Positions 28,779 through 37,103 of a DNA stretch of 64,000 bases are shown piece by piece. A program made the position numbers and the translations under genes. The stretch is from Xanthomonas hortorum pv. pelargonii (GTDB taxonomy: Bacteria; Pseudomonadota; Gammaproteobacteria; Xanthomonadales; Xanthomonadaceae). Under the pieces are notes generated by a model. It had not been told where the DNA came from and made no database searches. It worked only from the letters and a program-made list of their open reading frames with translations. Within the stretch, counting starts at the first letter, position 1. Each line of letters opens with the position of its first letter. The stretch lies in contig NZ_CP098604.1 of NCBI RefSeq assembly GCF_024499015.1, positions 4,464,001 through 4,528,000 of the forward strand, written 5' to 3'.

Positions 28779-28805
28779 TCAAGCGCGTTTTGCCTGCGCC
28801 GATAG
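28779..28805 (+). promoter_or_regulatory. FliA (sigma-28) type promoter of the chemoreceptor gene
   Basis: TCAA at 28779, 15 bases of spacing, then GCCGATAG at 28798-28805, against the flagellar sigma consensus TAAA-N15-GCCGATAA. This predicts a transcript start near 28812 and a leader of about 105 bases, linking the chemoreceptor and cheW to the flagellar regulon. Confidence 0.55.
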
Positions 28806-28917
28806 CCATTAACGAACGGTTTAGAAACGCCGCGTCGTCGTGATCGCTACCTCGCAGCACGCCATCGCTTGTCCTTGCAGCGCTTGTCGCGCGCACCATC
28901 CTCAAGAGAACTTTCCA

Positions 28918-30576
28918 ATGTTAGGCAACTTCAGAATCGGAACCAGGCTGATCGTGGCGTTCCTGATCGTCTCGGCGATCGGCGCATGCATCGGCTGGGT
29001 GGGCTATTCCAACTCCGGTCGTATCAGTGACCTGTCGAGCTCGCTGTATGAGCGCGAATTGCTGGGCTTGTCGAACGTGAAAGAGGCCAATATCAACCTC
29101 ATTTATGCAGGCCGCGCACGTGCCAATCTGTTGTTGGCCAGCAGCGCCGAAGAACGCCAGTCGCATGTGCAGAGCATCGACAAGTACACCGCCAGGGTGG
29201 TCGATCACATCACCCGTGCGCGTGGCAGTTTCGAAACCGAAGAGGGCAAGACCAAGCTGGCGCAGTTCGATCGTGCCTGGCAAAAGTATCTGGACGAGCG
29301 CGGCCGCTTTATCGAAGTCGCCAACCGCGAGGCCTTGCGCGAAACCAATCCGGAATTGGCGGCGCTGTCGCGCGCCGTGCGCGCCAGTTCGGATGAAGTC
29401 GATAACCTGATGACCGATCTGAGCAGCCTGCGCGAGCGCAGCGCGGCATCGGCCAATGCGGAAACCGGTGCTATCCATGCACGCGCTTCCAAACTGCTGA
29501 TCGCCATCATCTGCGGCGGCGTGCTGCTCGGTGCCATTCTCGGTGTGGTGATCAGCCGTAGCGTCACCGGCCCGATCCGCCGTGCAGTGGCGGTTGCCAA
29601 TGGACTGTCGGAAGGCGATCTGAGCATGCGCATCGAGGTGCAGGGCCGCGATGAAACCGCGCAGTTGCTCGAAGCCATGCGCACCATGGTGCAGAAGCTG
29701 TCGCAGGTGGTCGGCGAGGTCAATACCAGTGCCGAGACCCTGGCCAGCGCATCGGAAGAAGTCAGTGCCACCGCGCAGAGCCTGTCGCAGGCCGCCAGTG
29801 AACAGGCCGCCGGTGTGGAAGAAACCAGCGCCTCGCTGGAACAGATGACCGCATCAATCAGCCAGAACACCGAGAACGCGCGCATCACCGATGGCATGGC
29901 CACCCAGGCCGCGAAAGAAACCATCGAAGGTGGCGAAGCGGTGGTCGCCACCACCCAGGCGATGAAGCAGATCGCGCAGAAGATCGGCATCATCGACGAC
30001 ATCGCCTATCAGACCAATCTGCTCGCGCTCAACGCGGCGATCGAAGCGGCGCGCGCCGGCGAACATGGCAAGGGCTTTGCCGTGGTCGCCGCCGAGGTGC
30101 GCAAGCTGGCCGAACGCAGCCAGGTGGCCGCGCAGGAGATCGGCGAAGTGGCAAGTTCCAGCGTGGAATTGGCCGATCGCGCAGGGCGTTTGCTGGACAC
30201 CATCGTGCCCAGCATCAAGCGCACCTCGGATCTAGTGCAGGAGATTTCCGCCGCCTCCGAAGAGCAATCCTCCGGCGTCAGTCAGATCAATTCGGCGGTG
30301 GTGCAGCTCAGTCAGACCACCCAGCAGAATGCCAGCGCGTCCGAAGAACTGGCCGCCACTGCCGAAGAGATGAGCGCGCAGGCCGAACAACTGCAGCAGA
30401 GCATGGCGTTCTTCCGCCTGGGCGGGCAGGGGCCTGCGAGCACGCCGCCCAAGCGTGGCAAGGCGGTCGCCGCACGTCCGGCACGCGCCGCAGCTGCACG
30501 TGGTTGGCGCAGCACTGCAGCGCCGGCCTACGCCATGTCCGAGGGCCCGGACGAAGGCCAGTTCGCCCGCTTCTGA
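28918..30576 (+). CDS. Methyl-accepting chemotaxis protein (four-helix-bundle sensor)
   Basis: 552 residues. TM1 about 11-30, a periplasmic 4HB_MCP domain about 31-190, TM2 about 193-213, HAMP about 214-265, then the methylation and signalling domain with the conserved tip [19 protein letters not shown] and [20 protein letters not shown]. The C-terminus is an Ala/Arg-rich tail without the NWETF-type CheR tether. The start at 28918 (MLGNFRIG) follows AAGAGA; the longer upstream frame is Cys/His-rich and not MCP-like. Followed 12 bases later by cheW. Ligand unknown. Confidence 0.94.
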   Translation: MLGNFRIGTRLIVAFLIVSAIGACIGWVGYSNSGRISDLSSSLYERELLGLSNVKEANINLIYAGRARANLLLASSAEERQSHVQSIDKYTARVVDHITRARGSFETEEGKTKLAQFDRAWQKYLDERGRFIEVANREALRETNPELAALSRAVRASSDEVDNLMTDLSSLRERSAASANAETGAIHARASKLLIAIICGGVLLGAILGVVISRSVTGPIRRAVAVANGLSEGDLSMRIEVQGRDETAQLLEAMRTMVQKLSQVVGEVNTSAETLASASEEVSATAQSLSQAASEQAAGVEETSASLEQMTASISQNTENARITDGMATQAAKETIEGGEAVVATTQAMKQIAQKIGIIDDIAYQTNLLALNAAIEAARAGEHGKGFAVVAAEVRKLAERSQVAAQEIGEVASSSVELADRAGRLLDTIVPSIKRTSDLVQEISAASEEQSSGVSQINSAVVQLSQTTQQNASASEELAATAEEMSAQAEQLQQSMAFFRLGGQGPASTPPKRGKAVAARPARAAAARGWRSTAAPAYAMSEGPDEGQFARF

Positions 30577-30587
30577 GAGACCGATCA

Positions 30588-31097
30588 ATGACTGCACTGA
30601 CCCCCGATGTGATGCCTGGCGACGCCGATGCGGCGGCCCAGTACCTGACCTTTCAACTGGCCGGCGAAACCTTCGCCATCAGCATTCTCGGCATTCGCGA
30701 AATCATCCAGTACCGCGCACCGACGCCGGTGCCGTCGATGCCGGCCTGCGTGCGCGGGGTGATCAATCTGCGCGGTGCGGTGGTGCCGGTGGTGGACCTG
30801 CAATCGCGGCTGGGGCGTGCCGACAGCGCCATCGGCAAACGCAGCTGCATCGTGATCCTGGCTACCGAGCAGGCGCAGGGACCGCAGGTGATCGGGGTAT
30901 TGGTCGATGCGGTCAACGCGGTGATCGAACTGGCCGATCAGGACATCGAAGCCGCGCCCGCGTTCGGTACGCATATCCGCCGCGATCTGCTACGCGGCAT
31001 GGGCAAGGTCGGCGAGCGCTTTGTGGTCTTGCTGGAGATGGAGCAGGTGCTGCATGTCGAGGAGATTGCCGGCACTGCCGATGCACTGGCCGCCTGA
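30588..31097 (+). CDS. cheW: Chemotaxis coupling protein CheW
   Basis: 169 residues. CheW fold with YLTFQLAGETFAISILGIREII at the N-terminus and RGVINLRGAVVPVVDL. It couples receptors to the CheA kinase at the inner face of the membrane. It lies 12 bases after the chemoreceptor and is expected to share its transcript. Confidence 0.93.
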   Translation: MTALTPDVMPGDADAAAQYLTFQLAGETFAISILGIREIIQYRAPTPVPSMPACVRGVINLRGAVVPVVDLQSRLGRADSAIGKRSCIVILATEQAQGPQVIGVLVDAVNAVIELADQDIEAAPAFGTHIRRDLLRGMGKVGERFVVLLEMEQVLHVEEIAGTADALAA

Positions 31098-31107
31098 GCT
31101 GCAGCCT

Positions 31108-31136
31108 CGCCAGACGCCTGAACCAGGCATCTGGCG
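31108..31136. terminator. Hairpin between convergent cheW and GAF-GGDEF gene
   Basis: Arms CGCCAGACGCCTG and CAGGCATCTGGCG pair at 12 of 13 positions around an AAC loop. It lies between two convergent 3' ends and could terminate both directions; neither side has a T-run. Confidence 0.5.
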
Positions 31137-31149
31137 CGATCGCCACCAA

Positions 31150-32235
31150 TCAATCCTGCAGGTACCAACCAGCGAAGCGATGCACGCGGTTGCGCCCGCT
31201 GCGTACCGCGATCTGCAATGCATGCCGCGCGCGCGCCAGCAAGGCGTTGGTGTCGTGCAAATCGCAGGCAGGTGCATCCACCAGCCCGATGCTGACCGTC
31301 AACGGAGCATTCGGCCAGGTGGCCGTTTCGATTGCCGCGCGGATCCGTTCGGCGGTTTCCACAGCGACCTGCGCCGACGTCGACGGCAATGCCACACACA
31401 GCTGATCCGAATTCAATCGGGCCACACTTGCGGTGGGCGGCAGCTGCGCTTCGATCATTCTTGCGGCCTTGACCAGTGTTGCATCCGCCGCAGCCGCGCC
31501 GGCCTGCAATTTCTGCCGTTTGAAGCCATCCAGATCGATCAGCAGAAAGCCGAGCGATTGCTCAGCCGAAGCACTCGGCGCGGCTGCAAGCGCGTGCACT
31601 GCGCGCTCCAGACCGGCGCGATTCCACAAGCCGGTGAGTTCGTCGCGCAGCGCGTCCAGCTCGACCAGCTTGGCTGCGTGGCGCAACTCGATGGTAGTGA
31701 CGACTTGCCGCGCAAGCGCCTTGAGTGCGTCGCGTTCGGCCACCGACAAGCGCCGCGGCGTGCGATCCAGCACGCACAGCGTCCCCAGCGCGATACCGTC
31801 GGAGGTCAGCAGTGGGGCCCCTGCATAGAAGCGGATCTGCGGTTCGCCGGTGACCAGTGCATTGTCGACAAAACGCGCGTCCAGATGGGTGTCGCCGACT
31901 TCCATCACCTGATCGGGTTCGAGAATGGCATGCGCGCAGAACGACAGATTGCGCGGCGTCTCGCGCGGCTGCATGCCGATCCTGGATTTGAACCACTGGC
32001 GTTGCGTGTCGATCAGCGAAATCAGCGCCATCGGCGTCCGGCACACTGCCGCAGCGATCGCAGTGAATTCGTCGTAACTGGGCTCGGGCGCGGTATCCAG
32101 AATCTGGTAATCGTGCAGTGCGGCCAGGCGATCGTCTTCATTGGCCGGCATGCGCGCGCCGAAGGTCGCATTGATGCCGCCGGGCAACAGTGTCGCGTGG
32201 ATCAGGCTCAACGCGGGCGCGTCGGGATTCTGCAT
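31150..32235 (-). CDS. GAF domain protein with degenerate GGDEF domain
   Basis: 361 residues. A GAF domain (about 30-170; ISLIDTQRQWFKSRIG, FCAHAI and FYAGAPLLTSDGIALGTLCV are typical) precedes a GGDEF fold beginning DELTGLWNRAGLE. At the active-site hairpin, where a cyclase has RxGGDEF, the sequence reads RLNSDQLCV, so catalytic glycines and acids are lost; no diguanylate cyclase activity is expected. It might act as a GTP or c-di-GMP sensor or protein scaffold. It is convergent with cheW. The start at 32235 (MQNPDAP) is preferred over a GTG 12 bases earlier. Confidence 0.85.
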   Translation of the reverse strand: MQNPDAPALSLIHATLLPGGINATFGARMPANEDDRLAALHDYQILDTAPEPSYDEFTAIAAAVCRTPMALISLIDTQRQWFKSRIGMQPRETPRNLSFCAHAILEPDQVMEVGDTHLDARFVDNALVTGEPQIRFYAGAPLLTSDGIALGTLCVLDRTPRRLSVAERDALKALARQVVTTIELRHAAKLVELDALRDELTGLWNRAGLERAVHALAAAPSASAEQSLGFLLIDLDGFKRQKLQAGAAAADATLVKAARMIEAQLPPTASVARLNSDQLCVALPSTSAQVAVETAERIRAAIETATWPNAPLTVSIGLVDAPACDLHDTNALLARARHALQIAVRSGRNRVHRFAGWYLQD

Positions 32236-32413
32236 GCAAAGGACCACCGGAACAGGGCGCCGTCAGGCGATGAAAGACAAGGTGCGAGCACGGCGATGGC
32301 CGGTACAACCGAGCCATCGCCTGACTGTTGGAACTAGCGCGCCAGCCACCCTAGCGGCGAGCGCGTGCCTAGATCTTGCCACAGGAGCCACTGCGCGGAC
32401 GCATCGAGCCATT

Positions 32414-32556
32414 TTAGAGCGGCTAACAAACGTAGCGAGCGGTCGTTAGGTGGCTGCGGGCGGCGCGCAGGAACCGGAGTGTACGAGTGTTACATGCCGA
32501 TTCCGAGCACCGACCGCGCGCACCTGGCGGCCGCGCAGTAGTTTTGCCAGCCGCTT
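32414..32556 (-). repeat. MITE-like inverted-repeat element, copy 2
   Basis: On the minus strand this aligns over its full length with the element at 3773-3914. It shares AGCGGCTGGCAAAACTACTG at one end, GCTCGCTACGTTTGTTAGCC at the other, and the internal block GTGCTCGGAAT followed by CATGTA and ACTCGTACACT. Unlike copy 1 it is in intergenic sequence. The rest of the 358-bp gap from 32236 shows nothing else. Confidence 0.75.
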
Positions 32557-32593
32557 TAGTCCTGGCTGACTGCGTGCCGACATCGCAGTGGCA

Positions 32594-32770
32594 TCACTCG
32601 CCCTGACCGGCGTTGCCGTGCGGACGGCGGTTGTTTTCTTTGTCGATCTGCAAGTCCTTCTGGCCCGGGCGCTGCTTGGCCGCCTCATCGTGCTGACGGT
32701 CCTGCTGGCTTTCGGCAGCGCCATGCTGATTCTCTGTGACGTTGTCGGGCTGTTTCTGCTCAGTGCTCAT
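32594..32770 (-). CDS. Small hydrophilic, probably disordered protein (58 aa)
   Basis: Begins MSTEQKQPDNVTENQHG, continues AAESQQDRQHDEAAKQRPGQ and ends NRRPHGNAGQGE. It has no aromatic residues and no cysteine, and very high Gln/Asp/Glu/Lys/Asn content, so it should be intrinsically disordered. Codon use looks coding (synonymous third positions G/C-rich, no rare codons). No strong ribosome-binding site is visible; GGA lies about 11 bases before the ATG. Composition recalls small stress or stationary-phase hydrophilins, but I recognise no family. Confidence 0.55.
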   Translation of the reverse strand: MSTEQKQPDNVTENQHGAAESQQDRQHDEAAKQRPGQKDLQIDKENNRRPHGNAGQGE

Positions 32771-32917
32771 GGCGTGCGTGTCCAGGGTGAATGAAGAAAC
32801 GGACGTTAGCGCGCGCGGTGTGATCCTGGCGGCATGGTTTCGTTTTCACAGCTGCGCACGCTCAAAAGCCCAGGTCGGCGCCGAGTGAGTAACCCGAATG
32901 CCGCCAGCCCGCGACAA

Positions 32918-32954
32918 ACAAAAAATCCCCGGCAACCAGTGGTTCCCGAGGATT
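32918..32954 (-). terminator. Rho-independent terminator of the tRNA-Ala gene
   Basis: Arms AATCCTCGGGAACC and GGTTGCCGGGGATT (minus strand) pair at 12 of 14 positions around a three-base loop, followed on the minus strand by a run of T (TTTTTGTTTG). It sits 13 bases beyond the tRNA 3' end. Confidence 0.85.
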
Positions 32955-32967
32955 CTTTGAAAATCAA

Positions 32968-33043
32968 TGGTGGAGCGGAAGGGGATCGAACCCTCGACCT
33001 TCGCGATGCGAACGCGACGCTCTCCCAGCTGAGCTACCGCCCC
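32968..33043 (-). tRNA. tRNA-Ala, anticodon CGC
   Basis: A 76-nt cloverleaf including an encoded CCA. The acceptor stem GGGGCGG/CCGCTCC contains the G3-U70 pair that identifies alanine tRNAs. D-loop AGCTCAGCTGGGAGAGC, anticodon stem TCGCG/CGCGA around loop TTCGCAT (anticodon CGC, reads GCG), and T-arm GAGGGTTCGATCCCCTT. No integrated element or attachment-site duplication is seen beside it. Confidence 0.97.
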
Positions 33044-33054
33044 ACGTGCTTTAG

Positions 33055-33084
33055 ATTCTAACCATATGCCGCGCGGTTCGCCAA
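33055..33084 (-). promoter_or_regulatory. Sigma-70 type promoter of tRNA-Ala
   Basis: On the minus strand, TTGGCG (-35), an 18-base spacer, then TAGAAT (-10) ending 11 bases before the tRNA 5' end, so transcription would start a few bases upstream of the mature tRNA. Confidence 0.55.
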
Positions 33085-33148
33085 GGGCTGGCTTGCGGTA
33101 TCGGAACGCACCGTCAAAGATGCGATCCGGGTCAATGACGCGCTGCAA

Positions 33149-33550
33149 TCACTCGCCGATCAGCGGGAACTTGAGGTCCGGGTTCTTGGCCTTCCATTCC
33201 TTGTACGACACCGAGCCTTCCCATGCAGCGAAGGCCTTGGGGGTGCGGCCGCGACCGGACCAGGTTTCGCCGGTGTGTGGCAGTTCGTACTTCGGCTTGA
33301 CTTCGCTACGGCCGCTCTTGACCACTTCCTTGCGTGCGGTGCCGGTACCCAGGTAACCGGCGATATCGTTGCGCTGCTTGGTGTTGAAGTGGCCGGCGAA
33401 CTGTTCGAGCAGCGAGACGATGGTGGCATGCGCAGACGATGCTTCGCTTGCGCGCTCGGTCTTCTCCTGTTCTTCCAGCTTCTGCAGTTCCTCCAGCAGC
33501 TTGGCTTTGGCTTGTGCGATGGAATCCAGTTTCGAAGTGGTATTGCTCAC
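33149..33550 (-). CDS. H-NS family nucleoid-structuring protein (XrvA-like)
   Basis: 133 residues: an N-terminal coiled-coil oligomerisation region (about 5-45, KAKLLEELQKLEEQEKTE), a linker, and a C-terminal H-NS DNA-binding domain with the signature TGETWSGRGRTPKAF. Binds AT-rich DNA and silences or modulates genes; the Xanthomonas homologue XrvA affects virulence gene expression. Monocistronic between tRNA-Ala and rnd. Confidence 0.92.
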   Translation of the reverse strand: MSNTTSKLDSIAQAKAKLLEELQKLEEQEKTERASEASSAHATIVSLLEQFAGHFNTKQRNDIAGYLGTGTARKEVVKSGRSEVKPKYELPHTGETWSGRGRTPKAFAAWEGSVSYKEWKAKNPDLKFPLIGE

Positions 33551-33784
33551 AGAGGTATAGCCTCGGAATAAAAAAGTAGTGGAGACGCCGCCCAGAGGGC
33601 GCGCGTCATTATGGCATGCGGCCTGTGGGCGGCCGTTAGTCGCGCGGGTGCCTGCTCAGAGTGTGAAACCCCTGTCGCCGGGCCTGTGCGGTCGCTTTTT
33701 GCAGTACCGCGACAGGTGCCGTCCAGGGTCTGCCCGTGCAGCCAACCCGGCCCTCACCATACAGCGAGCGATACCTTACTGCGA

Positions 33785-34879
33785 TCACCGCGCGGTAGCG
33801 TCATCCAGCAGCGGCAGCACTTGTGCCTCCAGCACCTCGCGGCGCCATTGGCCCAGCGGGGCAGGCCAGCTGTGTTGTTCGATCAGGCTCTCCAGGTGCC
33901 GGCGCGAGGCCAGGATGCCGTCCGGCAGGCCCAGTTCGCGGCTGCGCTGCGCCACCGCGTCCTGCAGGCGCTTGAGTACCGCCTTGTTGCCGTCGGTGGC
34001 GGCCTGCGCCAGCGGCGCATGGTCCTCGTCCGGCAGCGGTGTGTTGAGCGCTTCCCACACTGCGGCGGCGAGCTTGCGCGGTGCCTTGGGGAATTTGTCG
34101 AACTGGCGCAGCAAGGCATCCAGATCGTCGGGCGGAAAACGTGCCAGCTGGCTGGCCAGTTCGTTGTCCAGGATCCAGCTGCGGGGGCGGTCGCTCTGGC
34201 GCGCCTGCAGATCGCGCCAGCGCAGCAGCCGCAGCAACCGACGCTGCGCGGCAGGTTCCAAAAATTGCGCGGTGCGCAGGCTCACATGCGGCCAACGCTC
34301 GCCATCGTCGTGCTCCACCGTGGCGAGCAGGCGCTCGGCATCTTCGGCCAGCCAGCCCAGGCGATCCTGCTCGGTCAGACGGCGGCTGAGTTCGTCATGG
34401 ATCGCAAACAGATAGCGCACATCGTCGGCGGCGTATTCCAGCTGTGCGGGCGAGAGCGGCCGGCGCATCCAGTCCGAGCGCGTCTCGCCCTTGGTCAGCA
34501 AGGTGCCGGTCACTTCCTGCACCAGCTTCTGATAGCCCATGCCACCGCCCACACCGGCCAGCGCGGCAGCGATCTGGGTATCGAACAACGGCCGCGGCAA
34601 CACACCGCAGGCGCATTTGAAGGTGACCAGATCTTCGCTGGCGCTGTGCATCACCTTGACGATATCGGTGGCGGTCAACCATTCCCCGAGCGCCGCGTTC
34701 ATGCCCGGAATCAGCGGGTCGATCAGCAGGATCTCCTCGCCGATGGCCATCTGCACCAGCGCCAGTTGCGGCCAGTAGGTGCGTTCGCGAATGAATTCGG
34801 TGTCCAGGCCAATGCGGGACGGACGCGCTGCGTGCAGGCGTTGCGTCAGCTCGGAGGGGTGGGTGATCCAATGGGGCAC
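33785..34879 (-). CDS. rnd: Ribonuclease D
   Basis: 364 residues. DEDD 3'-5' exonuclease domain with IGLDTEFIRERTYWPQL (motif I), VMHSASEDL (motif II) and YAADDVRYL (motif III), followed by HRDC-type helical domains. Trims tRNA 3' precursors. It begins with GTG at 34879 (GGAA 5-9 bases upstream); a far longer frame upstream is antisense to the next gene and not coding. Confidence 0.94.
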   Translation of the reverse strand: MPHWITHPSELTQRLHAARPSRIGLDTEFIRERTYWPQLALVQMAIGEEILLIDPLIPGMNAALGEWLTATDIVKVMHSASEDLVTFKCACGVLPRPLFDTQIAAALAGVGGGMGYQKLVQEVTGTLLTKGETRSDWMRRPLSPAQLEYAADDVRYLFAIHDELSRRLTEQDRLGWLAEDAERLLATVEHDDGERWPHVSLRTAQFLEPAAQRRLLRLLRWRDLQARQSDRPRSWILDNELASQLARFPPDDLDALLRQFDKFPKAPRKLAAAVWEALNTPLPDEDHAPLAQAATDGNKAVLKRLQDAVAQRSRELGLPDGILASRRHLESLIEQHSWPAPLGQWRREVLEAQVLPLLDDATAR

Positions 34880-34976
34880 GTGATTTCCGTCGACAGCGAG
34901 GGTTTGCGCAGAACGCGCAGAATAGCCTAACGTCGCGATCGCCTGTCGTGCGGCAGAGCACTGGAAGGAGCAGGTG

Positions 34977-36842
34977 GTGGGTGAGTGCGGTAACCGGATG
35001 GCAGCGTGGGGACTGGTCGCGTTAAGCCTGTGCGCCTGTTCGCGTGCGCCCACGCCAGCACCTGCCGCTGCGCCACAACCTGCAGCCGCAGCTGCGGTGC
35101 CGAGCAAGCCGAATGTCTCGATCAGTGGCGAAGAATCCGCCGAGACCGTGGCGCAATGGCAACCGCCGGCAGTGGACCTGGGCGACGAACCTTTGGCGCA
35201 GGCGCGCAAGCGTGCCGACCAGGCCTTGGAGGAAGATCGGCTGTTTCGCAGTGCCGACGATGCGATCCCGTTGTATTTGGCGATCCAGCAACGTGCCGAC
35301 GGCAAGGATGCGGCCAGCCGTCGCGGGCTGGAGCAGGCGCGGCGCCGGCTGATCGAGCGCGGCGAGGACTTGATCGAACAGACCGAGCGCCAGGACGATG
35401 CGCTCGAGCAGGCGCGTGAGCTGGCCATCGTGGCGCTGGCGCTGGCGCCGCAGGATCCCAAGGTGCGCGCGCTGCAGAGTGCGGTTGAAACCGCGCAGCG
35501 CGTGCTCGGCTTCAACCGTGCCGGGGAAGAAGATCTGCGCGGTGGGCGGCTGGGCGAAGACGGCAATGGCGCGCTGGTGAATTTTCGTGATGCGGCCCGG
35601 CTGGACCCCGACAACCCACGCACGCGTCAAGGACTTGCGGCCGTGGAAAGCGGCTTGCTGGCACGTGCCGAGCAGGCTGCCGAGGCAGGCGATTTCATCG
35701 CTGCGCGTTACTGGTTGCAGATGGCCGGGCAGGTGCGCGAACGCGCGCCGACCATTGCCGATGCACGGGCACGTGTGGAGCGCATGCGCCACGCGCAGAT
35801 CGCCGCCTTGCACGATGCCGGCCTGCACGATCTGAACTCGCCGCGGGGGCTCAAGCCGGCCGGCGAGAAATTGGCCGAAGTGTTGCGCATCGCCGACCCG
35901 GGCGACCCGGTGGCCGGCGATCTGCGCCGTCGTCTCGAATTGGCCACCCATTACGGTAGTTTTCGCCCCGGGCAGGTGTTCACCGATGGGCTCAAAGTGG
36001 GCGGGCGCGGGCCGCAGATGATCGTGGTGCCGCATGGCGCGTTTCAGATGGGTGCAGGCGACGCCGAGCCGGGAGCGTCCGACAACGAGCGCCCCGCGCA
36101 TTACGTGCGCTTCGCTCGGGGCTTTGCGCTGTCGATCACCGAAGTGACCGTCGCCGAGTTTCGTCAATTCATCGAGGCGACCGGCGCCCGCCCGCGTGCC
36201 ACCCGACGCGGTCACTCGGTGGTGTACGACGAGCGCAGCGGCAACTTCATCCGCCGCAGCGGGGTGGATTGGCAATCCGACTACAACGGCGCGCAGGCCG
36301 CGCCCAACAGCCCGGTGATCCACGTCAGCATCCGCGACGCCGAAGCCTATGCGAGCTGGTTATCGGAACAGACCGGCCGCCATTACCACGTGCCCAGCGA
36401 GGCCGAGTTCGAATACGCGGTGCGCGCCGGCACCACCGGGCGTTATCCGTGGGGCAATGCCGGCTCGCCGCCGCTGGATGCGGGTAATTTTACCGGCGGC
36501 AACGATGTCTCGCGCAGTGGCCGGCATTGGAACAACGGCTTTGTCGGCTATGGCGACGGTTTCTGGGGGCCGGCGCCGGTGGGCAGCTTTCGCGCCAACG
36601 CCTGGGGCCTGCACGACATGGGCGGCAACCTGAGCGAGTGGGTGGCCGACTGCTGGCATGCCAGCTACCGGCGCGCGCCGGCCGACGGTGCGGCGTGGTT
36701 CAACCCCGGTTGCCGGCAGCGCATGATCCGCGGCGGTAGCTGGGCCAATTCTCCGCAGCAGACGCGTGCGGCCTGGCGGCAGTCGCAGGACTCCGATAGC
36801 ACCAGCGCGCGCATCGGCTTCCGCGTGGCGCGCGGCATCTAG
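34977..36842 (+). CDS. SUMF1/FGE-fold lipoprotein, probably non-catalytic
   Basis: About 621 residues. A signal peptide ends in a lipobox-like LSLCAC, then an Ala/Pro linker, a long helical region (about 60-320, TPR/coiled-coil-like) and a C-terminal FGE-sulfatase domain (MIVVPHGAFQMGAGDAE, SWLSEQTGRHYHVPSEAEFE, MGGNLSEWVADCW, MIRGGSWANS). True formylglycine-generating enzymes carry two active-site cysteines after RGGS; here the segment reads SWANSPQQTRAAWRQ without cysteine. AAGGAG supports a GTG start at 34977 (or 34974). Envelope-located, function unknown. Confidence 0.85.
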   Translation: MGECGNRMAAWGLVALSLCACSRAPTPAPAAAPQPAAAAAVPSKPNVSISGEESAETVAQWQPPAVDLGDEPLAQARKRADQALEEDRLFRSADDAIPLYLAIQQRADGKDAASRRGLEQARRRLIERGEDLIEQTERQDDALEQARELAIVALALAPQDPKVRALQSAVETAQRVLGFNRAGEEDLRGGRLGEDGNGALVNFRDAARLDPDNPRTRQGLAAVESGLLARAEQAAEAGDFIAARYWLQMAGQVRERAPTIADARARVERMRHAQIAALHDAGLHDLNSPRGLKPAGEKLAEVLRIADPGDPVAGDLRRRLELATHYGSFRPGQVFTDGLKVGGRGPQMIVVPHGAFQMGAGDAEPGASDNERPAHYVRFARGFALSITEVTVAEFRQFIEATGARPRATRRGHSVVYDERSGNFIRRSGVDWQSDYNGAQAAPNSPVIHVSIRDAEAYASWLSEQTGRHYHVPSEAEFEYAVRAGTTGRYPWGNAGSPPLDAGNFTGGNDVSRSGRHWNNGFVGYGDGFWGPAPVGSFRANAWGLHDMGGNLSEWVADCWHASYRRAPADGAAWFNPGCRQRMIRGGSWANSPQQTRAAWRQSQDSDSTSARIGFRVARGI

Positions 36843-37103
36843 GGCGGCGGTACGGGCGGCAGGCCTGTCGCCGCCAAGGGTGTGATCGCAGCAGTGCAGA
36901 TCGACGTTCTTGGCGCCAGTCGGGGTGCGATTGCCGCGTGCCGGTTGCAGCTTCCCGATGAGCGCCGGTCCGGTGTTGTTTACCGCCGACCACGGGTCAC
37001 ACGGTGTGCAGGCTTAACCCCAGCGAACAGCCCCCGAACCGCTCCGGAACCCACGGGCGTTCGCTGCGGTCTGCAGTGCCAGCACTTCTAAAGGATGGCT
37101 GCG
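36843..37103. other. Gap between SUMF1 lipoprotein and VirJ-like gene
   Basis: 261 bases without a gene. AAGGA at 37091 is the likely ribosome-binding site for the ATG at 37104. No clear terminator or promoter boxes. Confidence 0.35.

Noticed and set aside
32588..32794. Plus-strand 68-residue hydrophobic frame
   Set aside because: It is the reverse of the hydrophilic small protein at 32594-32770; the minus strand has the more protein-like composition.
32968..33043. tRNA-linked genomic island
   Set aside because: No integrase, no duplicated tRNA 3' end, and core genes on both sides.
33785..35623. 612-residue version of RNase D
   Set aside because: The extra N-terminus is antisense to the SUMF1 gene; a GTG at 34879 gives the normal start.
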